Assembly: GCA_027592745.1 (NCBI GenBank)
Contig: JAQCLG010000006.1
Coordinates: forward strand, 1 to 49,706
Source: Pseudomonadota bacterium
GTDB lineage: Bacteria > Pseudomonadota > Alphaproteobacteria > SP197
Direction of reading: 5' to 3'
DNA length: 49,706 nt
Part shown: in pieces, positions 34,866 through 43,603 of the stretch
How the letters are laid out: every line of letters begins with the position of its first letter
Numbering within the stretch: position 1 is the stretch's first letter
The notes under the pieces: model-generated
Told to the model about the DNA's origin: nothing
Databases searched by the model: none
The model's input: the letters and a program-made list of their open reading frames with translations, nothing else
Translations under genes and position numbers: made by a program

Positions 34866-35645
34866 CTAGCGGGGACGCTGTCCGCGCAGGTGGTGGGGGC
34901 AGTGCTCGCCCGATTCGAGGACCTTCACCATCGCTTTCCAGACCTCGACGTTGTGGTCGACGAGCTCGCTGCCGAACCGGTCGACCAGGCCGACGCGTGC
35001 CTTGCCGGTCATCTGGTCCAGTTCCTGGCGGGCGACTGCGGCGTACCAGGCGTTGCGGTTGACCAGGCGGACGTTCTCGAAGCCTGCCGCCTTCAGCGCC
35101 GCCTCGTACCGCGCCGGCGAGGCCATCGCGAAGTCGAGCCCCTCGGCCTCGATGTAGCGTTTCATGTCCGCGCTGGGCTCGTCGTCATGGCTGATCAACC
35201 AGTCCGACGCGGCGAACCAGCCGCCGGGCTCGAGCACGCGGAACACGTCGGCCGCCAAGCCTTCCTTGTCGGCAATATGGATGATCGAGTCCTTCGAAAA
35301 CACGATGCCGAAGCTCCCGTCGGCGAAGTCGAGCGGGCCGGGTTCGACCGCCCGGATCGCGATGCGGTCGGTCAGTCCGGCCTCGGCGGCGTGCCGGGTG
35401 GCCGCCGCGCAGGCCGGCGCCTCGATGTCGATGCCGGTGACATGGGCCGCGCCGTGATCCCTGACCAGCGAGACGGCGATGCCTCCGGTCCCGCATCCGA
35501 TGTCGAGCACATGGGCATCCTTCACGTCGAGGCCGTGGAGGATGCGCGCGACCTCCTCGGGCCCGCCGGGCGAGAGATAACCCTCGCCCCAGACGACAGC
35601 CAGGAAGTCGTTGTAGGCGTCGCTGTAGAGATCGTTTTCGTCCAA
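34866..35645 (-). CDS. SAM-dependent N-methyltransferase (phosphoethanolamine-methyltransferase-like)
   Basis: A 259-residue class I methyltransferase. SAM motif I: VLDIGCGTGGIAVSLV; acidic residue for ribose: VTGIDIEAPA. The segment VFSKDSIIHIADKEG resembles the RDTILHI stretch of phosphoethanolamine N-methyltransferases, and VFRVLEPGGWFAASDW follows. So methylation of an amine head-group is likely; the acceptor is unknown. It sits between SBP4 (189-bp gap) and the amine dehydrogenase (79-bp gap) on one strand. A methyltransferase paired with a demethylating enzyme is unusual. Ends in TAG. Confidence 0.82.
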   Translation of the reverse strand: MDENDLYSDAYNDFLAVVWGEGYLSPGGPEEVARILHGLDVKDAHVLDIGCGTGGIAVSLVRDHGAAHVTGIDIEAPACAAATRHAAEAGLTDRIAIRAVEPGPLDFADGSFGIVFSKDSIIHIADKEGLAADVFRVLEPGGWFAASDWLISHDDEPSADMKRYIEAEGLDFAMASPARYEAALKAAGFENVRLVNRNAWYAAVARQELDQMTGKARVGLVDRFGSELVDHNVEVWKAMVKVLESGEHCPHHLRGQRPR

Positions 35646-35834
35646 CTTGTTCTCCTTGGATGCGGGATCGTGTCGTGCGCCGCCCTGGTTCGCCGCGGAG
35701 CCATCCTCGGATCGCGGATCGGTTGCGGCGGGACAGCGCCGTGCGCGTTATCGCATTGTTTGGCGGCCCGGGCACGATGGAACGTCCCTCTCCCGGGTTC
35801 GTCCCACCGTGCCGCCAAGGGCTCGCGCCAGGAC

Positions 35835-37185
35835 TCAGAAGCCCGCGGTAACCTCGCTCCAGTCACGCTCGATCCTGGTGTTCACCTCCGGGCTGGCACC
35901 GGGGATGAAGACGCCGGCCTGGAGGATCGCCAGCGGATCCTTTGAGAGCCCGCGCGCGACGAGGACGTCCTCGTCCACGGCCTCGAAGGCCTTCATGTTC
36001 GAGTGGCCGTAGCCGTATTCCTCGATCAGGAAGATGCCCGGGCGCGGACCGATCATGGCGTTGATCAGGTCGTAGGCCTTGTCGGGGTGCTCCGCGCCGC
36101 TTGCTATGACCAGGCCGCAGACCCAGGTCAGCGCGCCTTCCTTCGGGTTCATGAAGCGCACCGGGATGCCCTGGTTCGTCAGTTCCAGGGGCGAACTGTT
36201 CCAGGTCATCGCCGCCACCAGCTCGCCCGTCGCCAGGGCCTGTTCCACGGTGGTGGTGTCGTTGCTGTAGAAGCGCAGCAGCGGGCGCTGCTCCTCGAGC
36301 AGAGCCCGCAGTGCCAGGTCAGTGCGCCTTCCTTGGGCTTCGTCCAGGTCCATTCGATGTCCATGCCTTCTGTCTGTTCGACGAGCTGGGCGACCAGCGA
36401 ATTCTCGCCGGTGGCGATGACGAGTTCGCCGGATGCCAGCGCCTGGCTCAGTTCGGTCGAGGGGGTCGTGAACATCCGGTCGAGGGGAATCTGCGTCTTC
36501 AGAAGCTCGCCGCACTCGTTGATCTGCTCCAGGTTCATGTTCACAGGGTCGAAGCCCAGGATGAGCGCCGCGATCGTGAACGCCTCGTAGGAGTAGTTGG
36601 TGATCGTCATGCGCCCGGCGTACTTCTCGTTCCACAGAGCCTTCCAGGTCTGGTTCTCCGGGTCCCTGTACTCGGGCGCGAGGTCGGTCCGGATGATCAT
36701 GGATGTCTGGCCCCAGTCCTCGGGCACGTAGACGCGCTGCCCGTCCACTACCCAGTGCGGCGCGTTCTTGAAGGCGTCCAGCACGTATTCGAAGTTCGGG
36801 ATCATGCCGGTGTCGATCGGCGCGAGCAGGCCGGCGTCGTACCAGAGCTTGAGCGAGATGCCGCAGGGATAGGTCACGTCCGGCTCGAATCCGGCGCGCA
36901 TCTTGTTGAAGGCCTCGTCCTCGTCGCCGAACAGGGAGTAGCGCGGCGGCTCGCCATGCTCCGCGATGTAGCTCGTCATGAACTCGGGGACCTCGTAGCC
37001 GGCCCATGTGAAGAGAAGATCGGCTGGTCCTCCGGCGCGGCTGCCGCCGGGCTGCCGAGGGTCGTGGCGGTCAGCGCACCGACGCCGAAGGACGCCGCAA
37101 TGCGGTGTGCCTGACGCCGGCTCAGGCGGCCTTCGCTCAGCAGGTCGTGAAAGCGGGTGGTCTCCATCAGGGGCTTGTAGGTCAT
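35835..37185 (-). pseudogene. SBP4: chimeric and twice-shifted solute-binding protein
   Basis: Start ATG at 37185 (GGGAG seven bases upstream) begins a twin-arginine leader (LSRRQAHRIAASFG). A shift at about 37012-37020 separates it from the mature frame FTWAGYEVPEF. That frame continues to about 36302 (KEGALTWHCGL) and a second shift at 36290-36322 leads to LLEEQRPLLRFYSND...KEGALTWVCGLVIASG and a normal C-terminus (EEYGYGHSNM). The two central pieces cover the same part of the fold, so about 70 residues are present twice in diverged form; total length is about 450 codons against 370-375 for the paralogues. The second copy is most like SBP5. This looks like a fusion of two tandem paralogues, or an assembly merge. 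It heads the methyltransferase / amine dehydrogenase set. Confidence 0.82.
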
Positions 37186-37359
37186 TTGCGATCTCCCAAG
37201 GTGGTTGATGGCGCCGTTGGCCGGCATCGTGGCTTCACGTCTCCAGTCGGCACGACGTGATCGTCTCCGACTTGGGACCTGCGAGCCTTGTGGGCGAAGA
37301 CCCTACGGGGCTCCGCGATTGCAGATAGGTGTCATTCTCCGGGTGCCGGCAGCGCCAGA

Positions 37360-37400
37360 CAATTGACTAATCCGCACTTCAGTTAATTCAGAGTTAGTCA
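37360..37400. promoter_or_regulatory. Putative shared LysR site, copy 1 (before SBP4 / LysR 2)
   Basis: Within the 282-bp divergent space. Outer arms TGACTAA (37364-37370) and TTAGTCA (37394-37400) are perfect inverted repeats around CTTCAGTTAA. Over 40 positions (37360-37399) it matches 42172-42211, before SBP5, at 29. The same orientation relative to the SBP gene in both cases supports one regulator, most simply the adjacent LysR at 37468. Confidence 0.6.
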
Positions 37401-37467
37401 TATCCTGTTGGCGCCCGCTGCCTCGAGCGGCAAGGATTGGTGACATGACTGGCCGGCATCCCACGCC

Positions 37468-38367
37468 ATGATAAGGAAACAGCTCAATCTTCATGCCCTG
37501 CGCGCATTCGAGGCTGCTGCACGCCTCGAGAGCTTCAAGGGGGCGGCAGCCGAACTGGGCGTGACGCCGGTCGCCATCACCCGCCATATCAGGACGCTGG
37601 AAGGCGACCTGCGCGTGCAACTCTTCGAGCGCCTGCATCGCGGGGTCAGGCTTACCGAGGTCGGCCTGGAACTGCGCGAAGAGATCGTGCCGGCTTTCGC
37701 CGCGCTGGACCGGGGCGTCGAGCATGTCCGCGAACGCAGGGCGCATGACACGCTCCGCATCGGCAGCGAGGCCGCCTTTGCGAAACGTTGGCTGGCGCCA
37801 AGGCTTGAGGCGTTTCACGCGCTTCATCCTGAGGTCCACGTCGACCTGCGGCTGCAGGAGGACGACGAGGAGGTCGACGGCATCATCTTCTATGGTTTCC
37901 AGCAGAGGTTCGGGCGCAACCGGCACCTGCTGTTCAACGAGACGGCATTTCCAGTGTGCAGTCCGGCCCTGCTCGAAGGTTCCTCTCCGCTGGTGCAGCC
38001 CAGCGACCTGTCGCAGCACTGCCTGCTGCACGATGACAGCGACGACTGGTGGCAGCGCTGGTTCGAGACGGTCGGACTGCGAGGGATCGTCCCCCGCAGC
38101 AACGAGACCTTCTTTTCCCACGACCGCATCTACGAAGCCGCCATCGAGGGGTGGGGCGTGATGATCGGCGACGATATGGTCTACGGCGACGATCTTGCCG
38201 AAGGGCGCCTCGTGCGCCTCTTCGACGGGACCATGGCTGGCAACCAGTTCATTCTGACGGTGCGATCAGCGCCTCCGCGCAGGGCACTGGAGAGCTTTGT
38301 CGACTGGATTCTCTCGGCCTGCAGCTCGCACAAGAAACGCATGCAGCAGGTGCTCGGCCAACGCTAG
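37468..38367 (+). CDS. LysR-family regulator (GcvA-like), copy 2
   Basis: A 299-residue LTTR. Winged helix: LHALRAFEAAARLESFKGAAA, LGVTPVAITRHIRTLEGDL, then LFERLHRGVRLTEVG. Effector domain: LRIGSEAAFAKRWLAPRLEAF, FPVCSPALLEGSSPL, IYEAAIEGWGVMIGDDM. Divergent from SBP4, with the conserved 40-nt element between them. The same element before SBP5 suggests that it controls two modules. Ends in TAG. The following 299 bp (38368-38666) hold nothing I recognise. Confidence 0.88.
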   Translation: MIRKQLNLHALRAFEAAARLESFKGAAAELGVTPVAITRHIRTLEGDLRVQLFERLHRGVRLTEVGLELREEIVPAFAALDRGVEHVRERRAHDTLRIGSEAAFAKRWLAPRLEAFHALHPEVHVDLRLQEDDEEVDGIIFYGFQQRFGRNRHLLFNETAFPVCSPALLEGSSPLVQPSDLSQHCLLHDDSDDWWQRWFETVGLRGIVPRSNETFFSHDRIYEAAIEGWGVMIGDDMVYGDDLAEGRLVRLFDGTMAGNQFILTVRSAPPRRALESFVDWILSACSSHKKRMQQVLGQR

Positions 38368-38666
38368 ACCGCTCCCAAGGTGGGGCAGATGCTGTCACTC
38401 TCGGGATCTTTCAGGCTGGACACTTTCGCGTTCAGCCCCCCTGCTTGGCCGCAGCTCCAGCCATGCACAAGGAGGATGGTAATCAGAACAGTCAGAGGGG
38501 ACGGGCCAGAGCGCCTGACTCACGCAAAGATAACCGAGTGATGCACGACTCATTTGTCAGCGTTCGTATCCGCCCTTCACAATGAGCCCGCGCGCCGCGT
38601 CGATTACCGAGCCGATGCAGGCCCTGGTGCCTGATTGGCTTGCCCAGGTTTTGAAAGGCGCTATCC

Positions 38667-39533
38667 ATGACGATCGAATCCTTCGACAGCTCGGCAGAAC
38701 TCACAGACATCGTGGAGGCACTACGCCGGGACGGTGCGGTCATCGTCACCGGTCTCATCGATAGCCAAAACGTCGACAGCGTTGCCGCAGAGCTGCGCGC
38801 ACCGCTCGATCGCAGCGGCCTCGATGGCGTGAGCGATTTCAACGGCGCGCGTACCCAGCGCCTCGACAGCTCACTGGTGGTGGCGCCCAGTTCCGCGCCG
38901 CTGCTGGAACATGACATGGCCGTCGCCCTGGCCGATGCCATGCTGCTGCCGCACGCGGTGACCTACCAGATCAGCAGTGTGAACGCGATCGAGGTGCTGC
39001 CGGGGGAAACGCCGCAGGTGCTCCACCGTGACGATTCACCCTTTCCGATCAGCATGGCCGGCGCGGAGCTGATGATCGGCGTGATGTGGGCGCTCGACGA
39101 CTTCACGCAGGAGAACGGCGCGACCCGGGTCGTGCCGGGCAGCCACCGCTTCATCCGCTCCTGGCATGTGCCGCCGCTCGACAACTGGGTGCAGGCGGTC
39201 ATGCCCAAGGGTTCTGCCCTCATCTACCTGGGTTCGACCTGGCACGGCTCGGGCGGCAACCGCAGCAATCGCGCGCGTCTGGGGCTGATCACGACATACA
39301 TTGTCGGCTGGCTGCGCCAGGAGGAAAACCAGTACCTCTACAACCCGCCCGAGGTCGCCGCCAGGTTCAGTCCGCGCCTGCGCGCCCTTCTGGGCTATAC
39401 CTGTCACGGTGCGGGCGAAGACCTCCTCGGCAGCTACAGCGGCGACAATCCCGCCTGGGTCTCCGAGCCGCCGGAAGCGTCCTGGCGTGTCGATCGGGGA
39501 CAGGTCGCCAAGAAGGCGCAGGCCAGCAGCTAG
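38667..39533 (+). CDS. Phytanoyl-CoA dioxygenase (PhyH) family protein
   Basis: A 288-residue Fe(II)/2-oxoglutarate oxygenase. Iron ligands are HxD in VLHRDDSPFP (about residues 119-128) and the distal His in GSTWHGSGGN; the following RARLGL supplies the 2-oxoglutarate-binding Arg. VVPGSHRFIRSW is a PhyH signature. Substrate unknown; PhyH relatives hydroxylate acyl chains, ectoine or amino-acid and betaine-like molecules. It stands alone on the plus strand, converging on the amine oxidase gene with 14 bp between. Ends in TAG. Confidence 0.88.
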   Translation: MTIESFDSSAELTDIVEALRRDGAVIVTGLIDSQNVDSVAAELRAPLDRSGLDGVSDFNGARTQRLDSSLVVAPSSAPLLEHDMAVALADAMLLPHAVTYQISSVNAIEVLPGETPQVLHRDDSPFPISMAGAELMIGVMWALDDFTQENGATRVVPGSHRFIRSWHVPPLDNWVQAVMPKGSALIYLGSTWHGSGGNRSNRARLGLITTYIVGWLRQEENQYLYNPPEVAARFSPRLRALLGYTCHGAGEDLLGSYSGDNPAWVSEPPEASWRVDRGQVAKKAQASS

Positions 39534-39547
39534 AGCAGATCACGCCC

Positions 39548-40813
39548 TCAAGAAGACCGCTTCAAGGCAGCGGCGATTTCCCGTGCGGCGCGAACACCGG
39601 AGCGATAGGCGCCATCGCAGGTTCCCTGGCCGCCGACCTGGGTCGCCTCGCCGGCAAAGAACAGGCGGTCTTCGATGGCGCGCGCTAGGTGCTCGCGCTG
39701 GTGGGCCTGTCCGGGCAAGGCGCAGGCCCAGGAACCCCGTGTCCAGGGTTCGCTGTTCCATGCCGTGGTGATCGCGCGCAAGACATGCTTGCGGATGCCG
39801 TTGCCGAACACTTCTGCTATCCGATCGACGGCGAAGTCCCGGCAGGCCTGCGGGCCCTGCTTCTCCAGCCAGACGGCATGGCGGCCGCCGGTGAAGACCG
39901 ATACCGCATTGAAGCCCATGCCGTTGACGTCGACCTTGGCGGAGGTACCGTCGTCGCTCCACACCGAGTGGTAGCCCCGGCCGTCGGGTCCGAACACGTC
40001 CTTGTCGAAGGCGATGCCCATCTTGTTTTCGGTGCCCATCGGCAGGCCCGCGATGGCCTCGAGCTTCCAGTCGGGAAGTCCTGGCCCAAAGGCGATCTCG
40101 CCCGACGCCAGCATGCCAGCCGATACGGTGAGCAATGCTCGCCGGGCCTTGACGGTGCCTTTCGGCGTCTCCACGACGACCCCGGCTCCGGACCAGTCAA
40201 TGCGTTCGGCCCGCGCATTCAGGGTCACCGGGACATCCGCGCCCCAGGCCGCCACCAGGTTGCCGTAGCCGCGAGGCACCGGGTAGCCCAGCGCGCCGAC
40301 GGAACTGACGTTGTCGGCGCAGGACACGCCGTCGACGTCGACGCCCCAGCCGGTCGCGATGCTTTCGATGAACGGCGGAGCACAGGGGCTTTCGAGGTCG
40401 ATCACCTCGCTGATCGCTGCATCCGCTCCATTGCCGCAGGCTGCCGTGATCGCCGCGTAGCTGTCGGTGTAGTAGCGGCGGCAGGCGGCATGGTCATCGC
40501 CTCCCAGACGTTTGCCGTTGCGGATGAAGCGGTGGTTCTCGGGTTTGTTGTAGGCGTCCCACGTCGCCCGGCCCAGCGCGATGCCGAGGCGATCGGCGAT
40601 GCCGGCAAAGGGATTGGCATCGCCATCCGTCAGCCAGGCACAGCCCAGGTCGAACCAGGTTCCGGGGAGCAGTTCCTCCGAATAGGCGCGTCCGCCGATG
40701 CGGTGCGAACCCTCGATCACCGTCGTGGAGATGCCCAGTCTCTCAAGTTCCTTTGCGGCCGACAGGCCGGCCGAGCCTGCGCCGATCACAACGACGTCCC
40801 GCTCACCTGTCAT
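39548..40813 (-). CDS. FAD-dependent amine oxidase
   Basis: A 421-residue flavin amine oxidase of the monoamine/polyamine oxidase group. FAD-binding: DVVVIGAGSAGLSAAKELERLG, followed by the GG-doublet HRIGGRAYSEE; C-terminal signature RLFFAGEATQVGGQGTCDGAYRSG. ALLTVSAGMLASGEIAFGP is the usual strand next to the flavin. It would oxidise a primary or secondary amine to an aldehyde or ketone with hydrogen peroxide. It follows SBP5 by 140 bp on the same strand, so the SBP5 ligand may be its substrate. Confidence 0.88.
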   Translation of the reverse strand: MTGERDVVVIGAGSAGLSAAKELERLGISTTVIEGSHRIGGRAYSEELLPGTWFDLGCAWLTDGDANPFAGIADRLGIALGRATWDAYNKPENHRFIRNGKRLGGDDHAACRRYYTDSYAAITAACGNGADAAISEVIDLESPCAPPFIESIATGWGVDVDGVSCADNVSSVGALGYPVPRGYGNLVAAWGADVPVTLNARAERIDWSGAGVVVETPKGTVKARRALLTVSAGMLASGEIAFGPGLPDWKLEAIAGLPMGTENKMGIAFDKDVFGPDGRGYHSVWSDDGTSAKVDVNGMGFNAVSVFTGGRHAVWLEKQGPQACRDFAVDRIAEVFGNGIRKHVLRAITTAWNSEPWTRGSWACALPGQAHQREHLARAIEDRLFFAGEATQVGGQGTCDGAYRSGVRAAREIAAALKRSS

Positions 40814-40953
40814 GTCGCATCTCCCGTGTTGCCAGCGCCGCCGGCATCATGCCGCTGCATGGTCCGCCGTCATCATGAAAACGGGTGGCCCGCAACGCCC
40901 CGAAGTGCGCCGCAGGCCACCCGCCTGGAAACCTGCTGGGCAGGTTCGGATCG

Positions 40954-42081
40954 TCAGTAACCCGCCGTGATCTCCGCAAAGAGCGTGGCGATCTGGCTGG
41001 TGAACTCGTCCGAGGTCGGGATCTGGAACTTGCCAGCCCCCAGGATATCGTCCGGGTTGCGGCTGAGGCCCAGCTCGGCGAGACGTTCCTCGCTCACGAG
41101 ATCGAACGACTTAATGTTGGAATGGCCATAGCCGTAGTCGTCGATCAGGAAACGTCCGGACTCCGGGCTGAGCAGGGAGTCGATGACATCGTGGGCCTTG
41201 TCCACGTGCGGCGCGTCGACAAAGATCATGGCGCCGCACACCCATGTCAGGGCGCCTTCCTTCGGCGCTGCGAACTTGACCGGCACGTCTTCGGATTTCA
41301 GGATCACGGCCGAGCTGTTCCAGGTCATGGCGGCGACCAGCTCGCCGGCGGCCAGAGCCTGCTCCACCGTCGTCATGTCGTCGGAGTACATGCGCACCAT
41401 CGGCACCTGTTCGCGCAGGATGTCGGCGACCTTCTGGATGTTCTCCTCGGTCTCGATCTGGTCGAACGGCACCCCGGCGTAGATCGCGGCACACCACCAG
41501 GCGTCGCCCTCGCTGGCGATCATGCCGATTTTGCCAGAGTAGCGCTCGTCCCACAGAATGCTCCAGGACTCCTCGCCGTCGGGAAAGTCCACCATGTCGG
41601 TGCGATAGGTGACCGACGTCTGGCCCCAGTCCATGGGGGCGAAATAGGTCTGCCCGTCGCGGTCGGCAATGTGCTTCATGGAGGGGATGACATCGTTCCA
41701 GTGCTTCAGCCTGGATGTGTCGATCGGCTGGACCACGCCTGCATCGACCCAGTTGGGAGCGTTCGAGTTGCAGGGATGCAGGACATCGACGACGAAACCG
41801 GATCGCACCTTGGCAAGACCGTCTTCGCTGCTGCCATACGGCGCCATGTCCGGGTAGGCGCCGTGCTTGGCATGGTACTCGCCGAGAAGTTCGGGAACGT
41901 CGTAGCCGCCCCAGGTGAAGTAGAAGGCCTCTTCTCCATCGGCAGCAGCCGGCCGCGCAAGGGCCGGTACGGTCATCAGGGAAACGCCGGTCAAGCCAAG
42001 CAACTGGTGCATCTGGCGGCGGGAAAGTTTGCCTCTCGATGCCTTCTCGATCATGTCGTCGACGAATGATGTCGTGGTCAT
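40954..42081 (-). CDS. SBP5: polyamine-type extracellular solute-binding protein (intact)
   Basis: An intact 375-residue PotD-like protein. Leader with twin arginine (KLSRRQMHQLLGLTG), mature start near FYFTWGGYDVPELL. Conserved points: VLHPCNSNAPNWVDAGVV, QPIDTSRLKHW, SVTYRTDMVDF, MTWNSSAVIL, KEGALTWVCG, DDYGYGHSN. Start ATG at 42081 preceded by AGGGGG. Upstream lies the element 42172-42211 shared with the SBP4 region. It precedes an amine oxidase. No transporter partner genes are visible. Confidence 0.9.
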   Translation of the reverse strand: MTTTSFVDDMIEKASRGKLSRRQMHQLLGLTGVSLMTVPALARPAAADGEEAFYFTWGGYDVPELLGEYHAKHGAYPDMAPYGSSEDGLAKVRSGFVVDVLHPCNSNAPNWVDAGVVQPIDTSRLKHWNDVIPSMKHIADRDGQTYFAPMDWGQTSVTYRTDMVDFPDGEESWSILWDERYSGKIGMIASEGDAWWCAAIYAGVPFDQIETEENIQKVADILREQVPMVRMYSDDMTTVEQALAAGELVAAMTWNSSAVILKSEDVPVKFAAPKEGALTWVCGAMIFVDAPHVDKAHDVIDSLLSPESGRFLIDDYGYGHSNIKSFDLVSEERLAELGLSRNPDDILGAGKFQIPTSDEFTSQIATLFAEITAGY

Positions 42082-42171
42082 GGGAGCCCCCTCGTTCCTC
42101 GTGAATGTTCCCGTCCGGAGTGCGTCCGAACGCCGCAAGCCTACCATTATCGAGGGGACCCGTACTGGCTG

Positions 42172-42211
42172 CAACTGACTTATCAGGCCTTCAGTTAACT
42201 CCCAGTCAACC
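42172..42211. promoter_or_regulatory. Putative shared LysR site, copy 2 (before SBP5)
   Basis: Begins 91 bp upstream of the SBP5 start. It keeps TGACT (42176-42180), CTTCAGTTAA in the middle and AGTCA (42204-42208), and matches the element at 37360-37399 at 29 of 40 positions. No LysR gene is adjacent here, so the regulator at 37468 is the nearest candidate. Confidence 0.58.
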
Positions 42212-42268
42212 TGGGGCGTTCGGAATCACCGGAAATCGCAAGGATCGGCGGTGCCGGCGCGGATCGTT

Positions 42269-43369
42269 TCAGGGCGCCAGCGAGCGCAGGACATCCTCGT
42301 TCATCGTCACGCCAAGACCGGGCTTGCGGGGCAGGCTCGCAACACCGTCCTCGATCACATAGTCGCAATCGGCGAACTGCGCGCCCAGTTCCAGGTAGTC
42401 GTAATAGAGTTCCGCATAGATCGCGTTGGGCATGACCGCACAGGTATGCAGCATGGCAAGAAAGGCCACCGTGGTGCTGTTCCAGCTATGGGGAGAGATC
42501 ATCACCGAGTGGGCATCGGCCATGGCGCCGATCTCGAGCATCGTGAGGATGCCGCCGACACCGGCGATGTCGGGATTGAGGACGTCGGCAGCTCTCCGGT
42601 CGAGCAGGTGGCGGAAGTGTCGCGTGCCGGCCTGGCGTTCGCCCGTCGTGACGCGCGTCATCGTGGCGGCACGGAACTCGGCCAGGGCGTCCGGGTCGTC
42701 GCCCGCCAGCGGCTCCTCGATCCAGTAGGGCCGGTACGGTTCGAACAGGCGTGCTGCGGCAAGCACCTGGCGAGGTTCCTTCTGGATGGCGAAGTCGAGC
42801 ATGATGTCGACGTCCCAGCCGACCGCCTCGCGCGTCAGCCGGACACAGGCTTCGGCCTCCGCCAGGCTCGACTGACGCAGGGGGTAGATCTTGACGGCGC
42901 GGTAGCCCTGGCGGTGCATCATGGCGCACCGGTCTGCGATGGCCTGGGGCGTCTGGAGCGGGGAATCCCACGCGTTGGCATAGACCGGCACCCTGTCGAT
43001 GATGGCGCCACCCAGCAGGGCGTGTACGGGTAGGCCTGTGGCCTTGCCGAGCAGGTCCCAGAGTGCGATCTCGATGGCGCTGACCGCCGAGGCATAGTCG
43101 ATTCCGGGGTGCTTGCTTTCCATGGGTTTGGCAATGCGGTGCAGGAAGGCGCGCGGCGAGACCTCCGCCATCTGTTTCAGGGCTTCGCCCAGGGCCAGGA
43201 TGATCTCGCGGGTCGCCCGTTGCCTGTGGCCCAGCGCATAGGCCTCGCCCCAGCCGACAAGCCCGCTGTCGGTTTCAAGCTTCACGAAGATCATGATCTG
43301 GCCCATCGACCAGCCGTCCAAGCTCGGCCTCGGGCCGACCAGAAAAGGCGTCACGGTGGCAATCTTCAT
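42269..43369 (-). CDS. Enolase-superfamily enzyme (mandelate racemase / muconate lactonizing type)
   Basis: A 366-residue enolase-superfamily protein. Metal ligands Asp in IMLDFAIQ, Glu in YWIEEPLAG and Glu in VTTGERQ; general bases Lys in AVKIYPL and the His of SPHSWNS paired with Asp in NPDIAGVGG, the MR subgroup layout (dehydratase or racemase of hydroxy acids). N-terminal capping domain: MGQIMIFVKLETDSGLVGWGEA. The substrate, probably a sugar acid or alpha-hydroxy acid, cannot be read from sequence. 234 bp separate it from the flavoprotein gene upstream on the same strand. Confidence 0.88.
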   Translation of the reverse strand: MKIATVTPFLVGPRPSLDGWSMGQIMIFVKLETDSGLVGWGEAYALGHRQRATREIILALGEALKQMAEVSPRAFLHRIAKPMESKHPGIDYASAVSAIEIALWDLLGKATGLPVHALLGGAIIDRVPVYANAWDSPLQTPQAIADRCAMMHRQGYRAVKIYPLRQSSLAEAEACVRLTREAVGWDVDIMLDFAIQKEPRQVLAAARLFEPYRPYWIEEPLAGDDPDALAEFRAATMTRVTTGERQAGTRHFRHLLDRRAADVLNPDIAGVGGILTMLEIGAMADAHSVMISPHSWNSTTVAFLAMLHTCAVMPNAIYAELYYDYLELGAQFADCDYVIEDGVASLPRKPGLGVTMNEDVLRSLAP

Positions 43370-43603
43370 TGGATCATCCCAAGGGCTGCAGTGAACACGA
43401 CCCGGTGCGCTGACGCCCGGAGGCGCAAGCCCGAGGTCCGTCTGTCCCGGGGCGGTGCGGCGGGCAGATCAGGAAAGACTGTGTGCACCTCCGGCGTCAA
43501 TGCCGTCCTCGTCCTGCCAGTTACGTCCGCCTCCGGCACTGCAGCACAAGCTGTTCTCGCGGTGGCGGCTTGTCTCGTAGTGGGAACAGTCGGCCTTGGA
43601 CGA

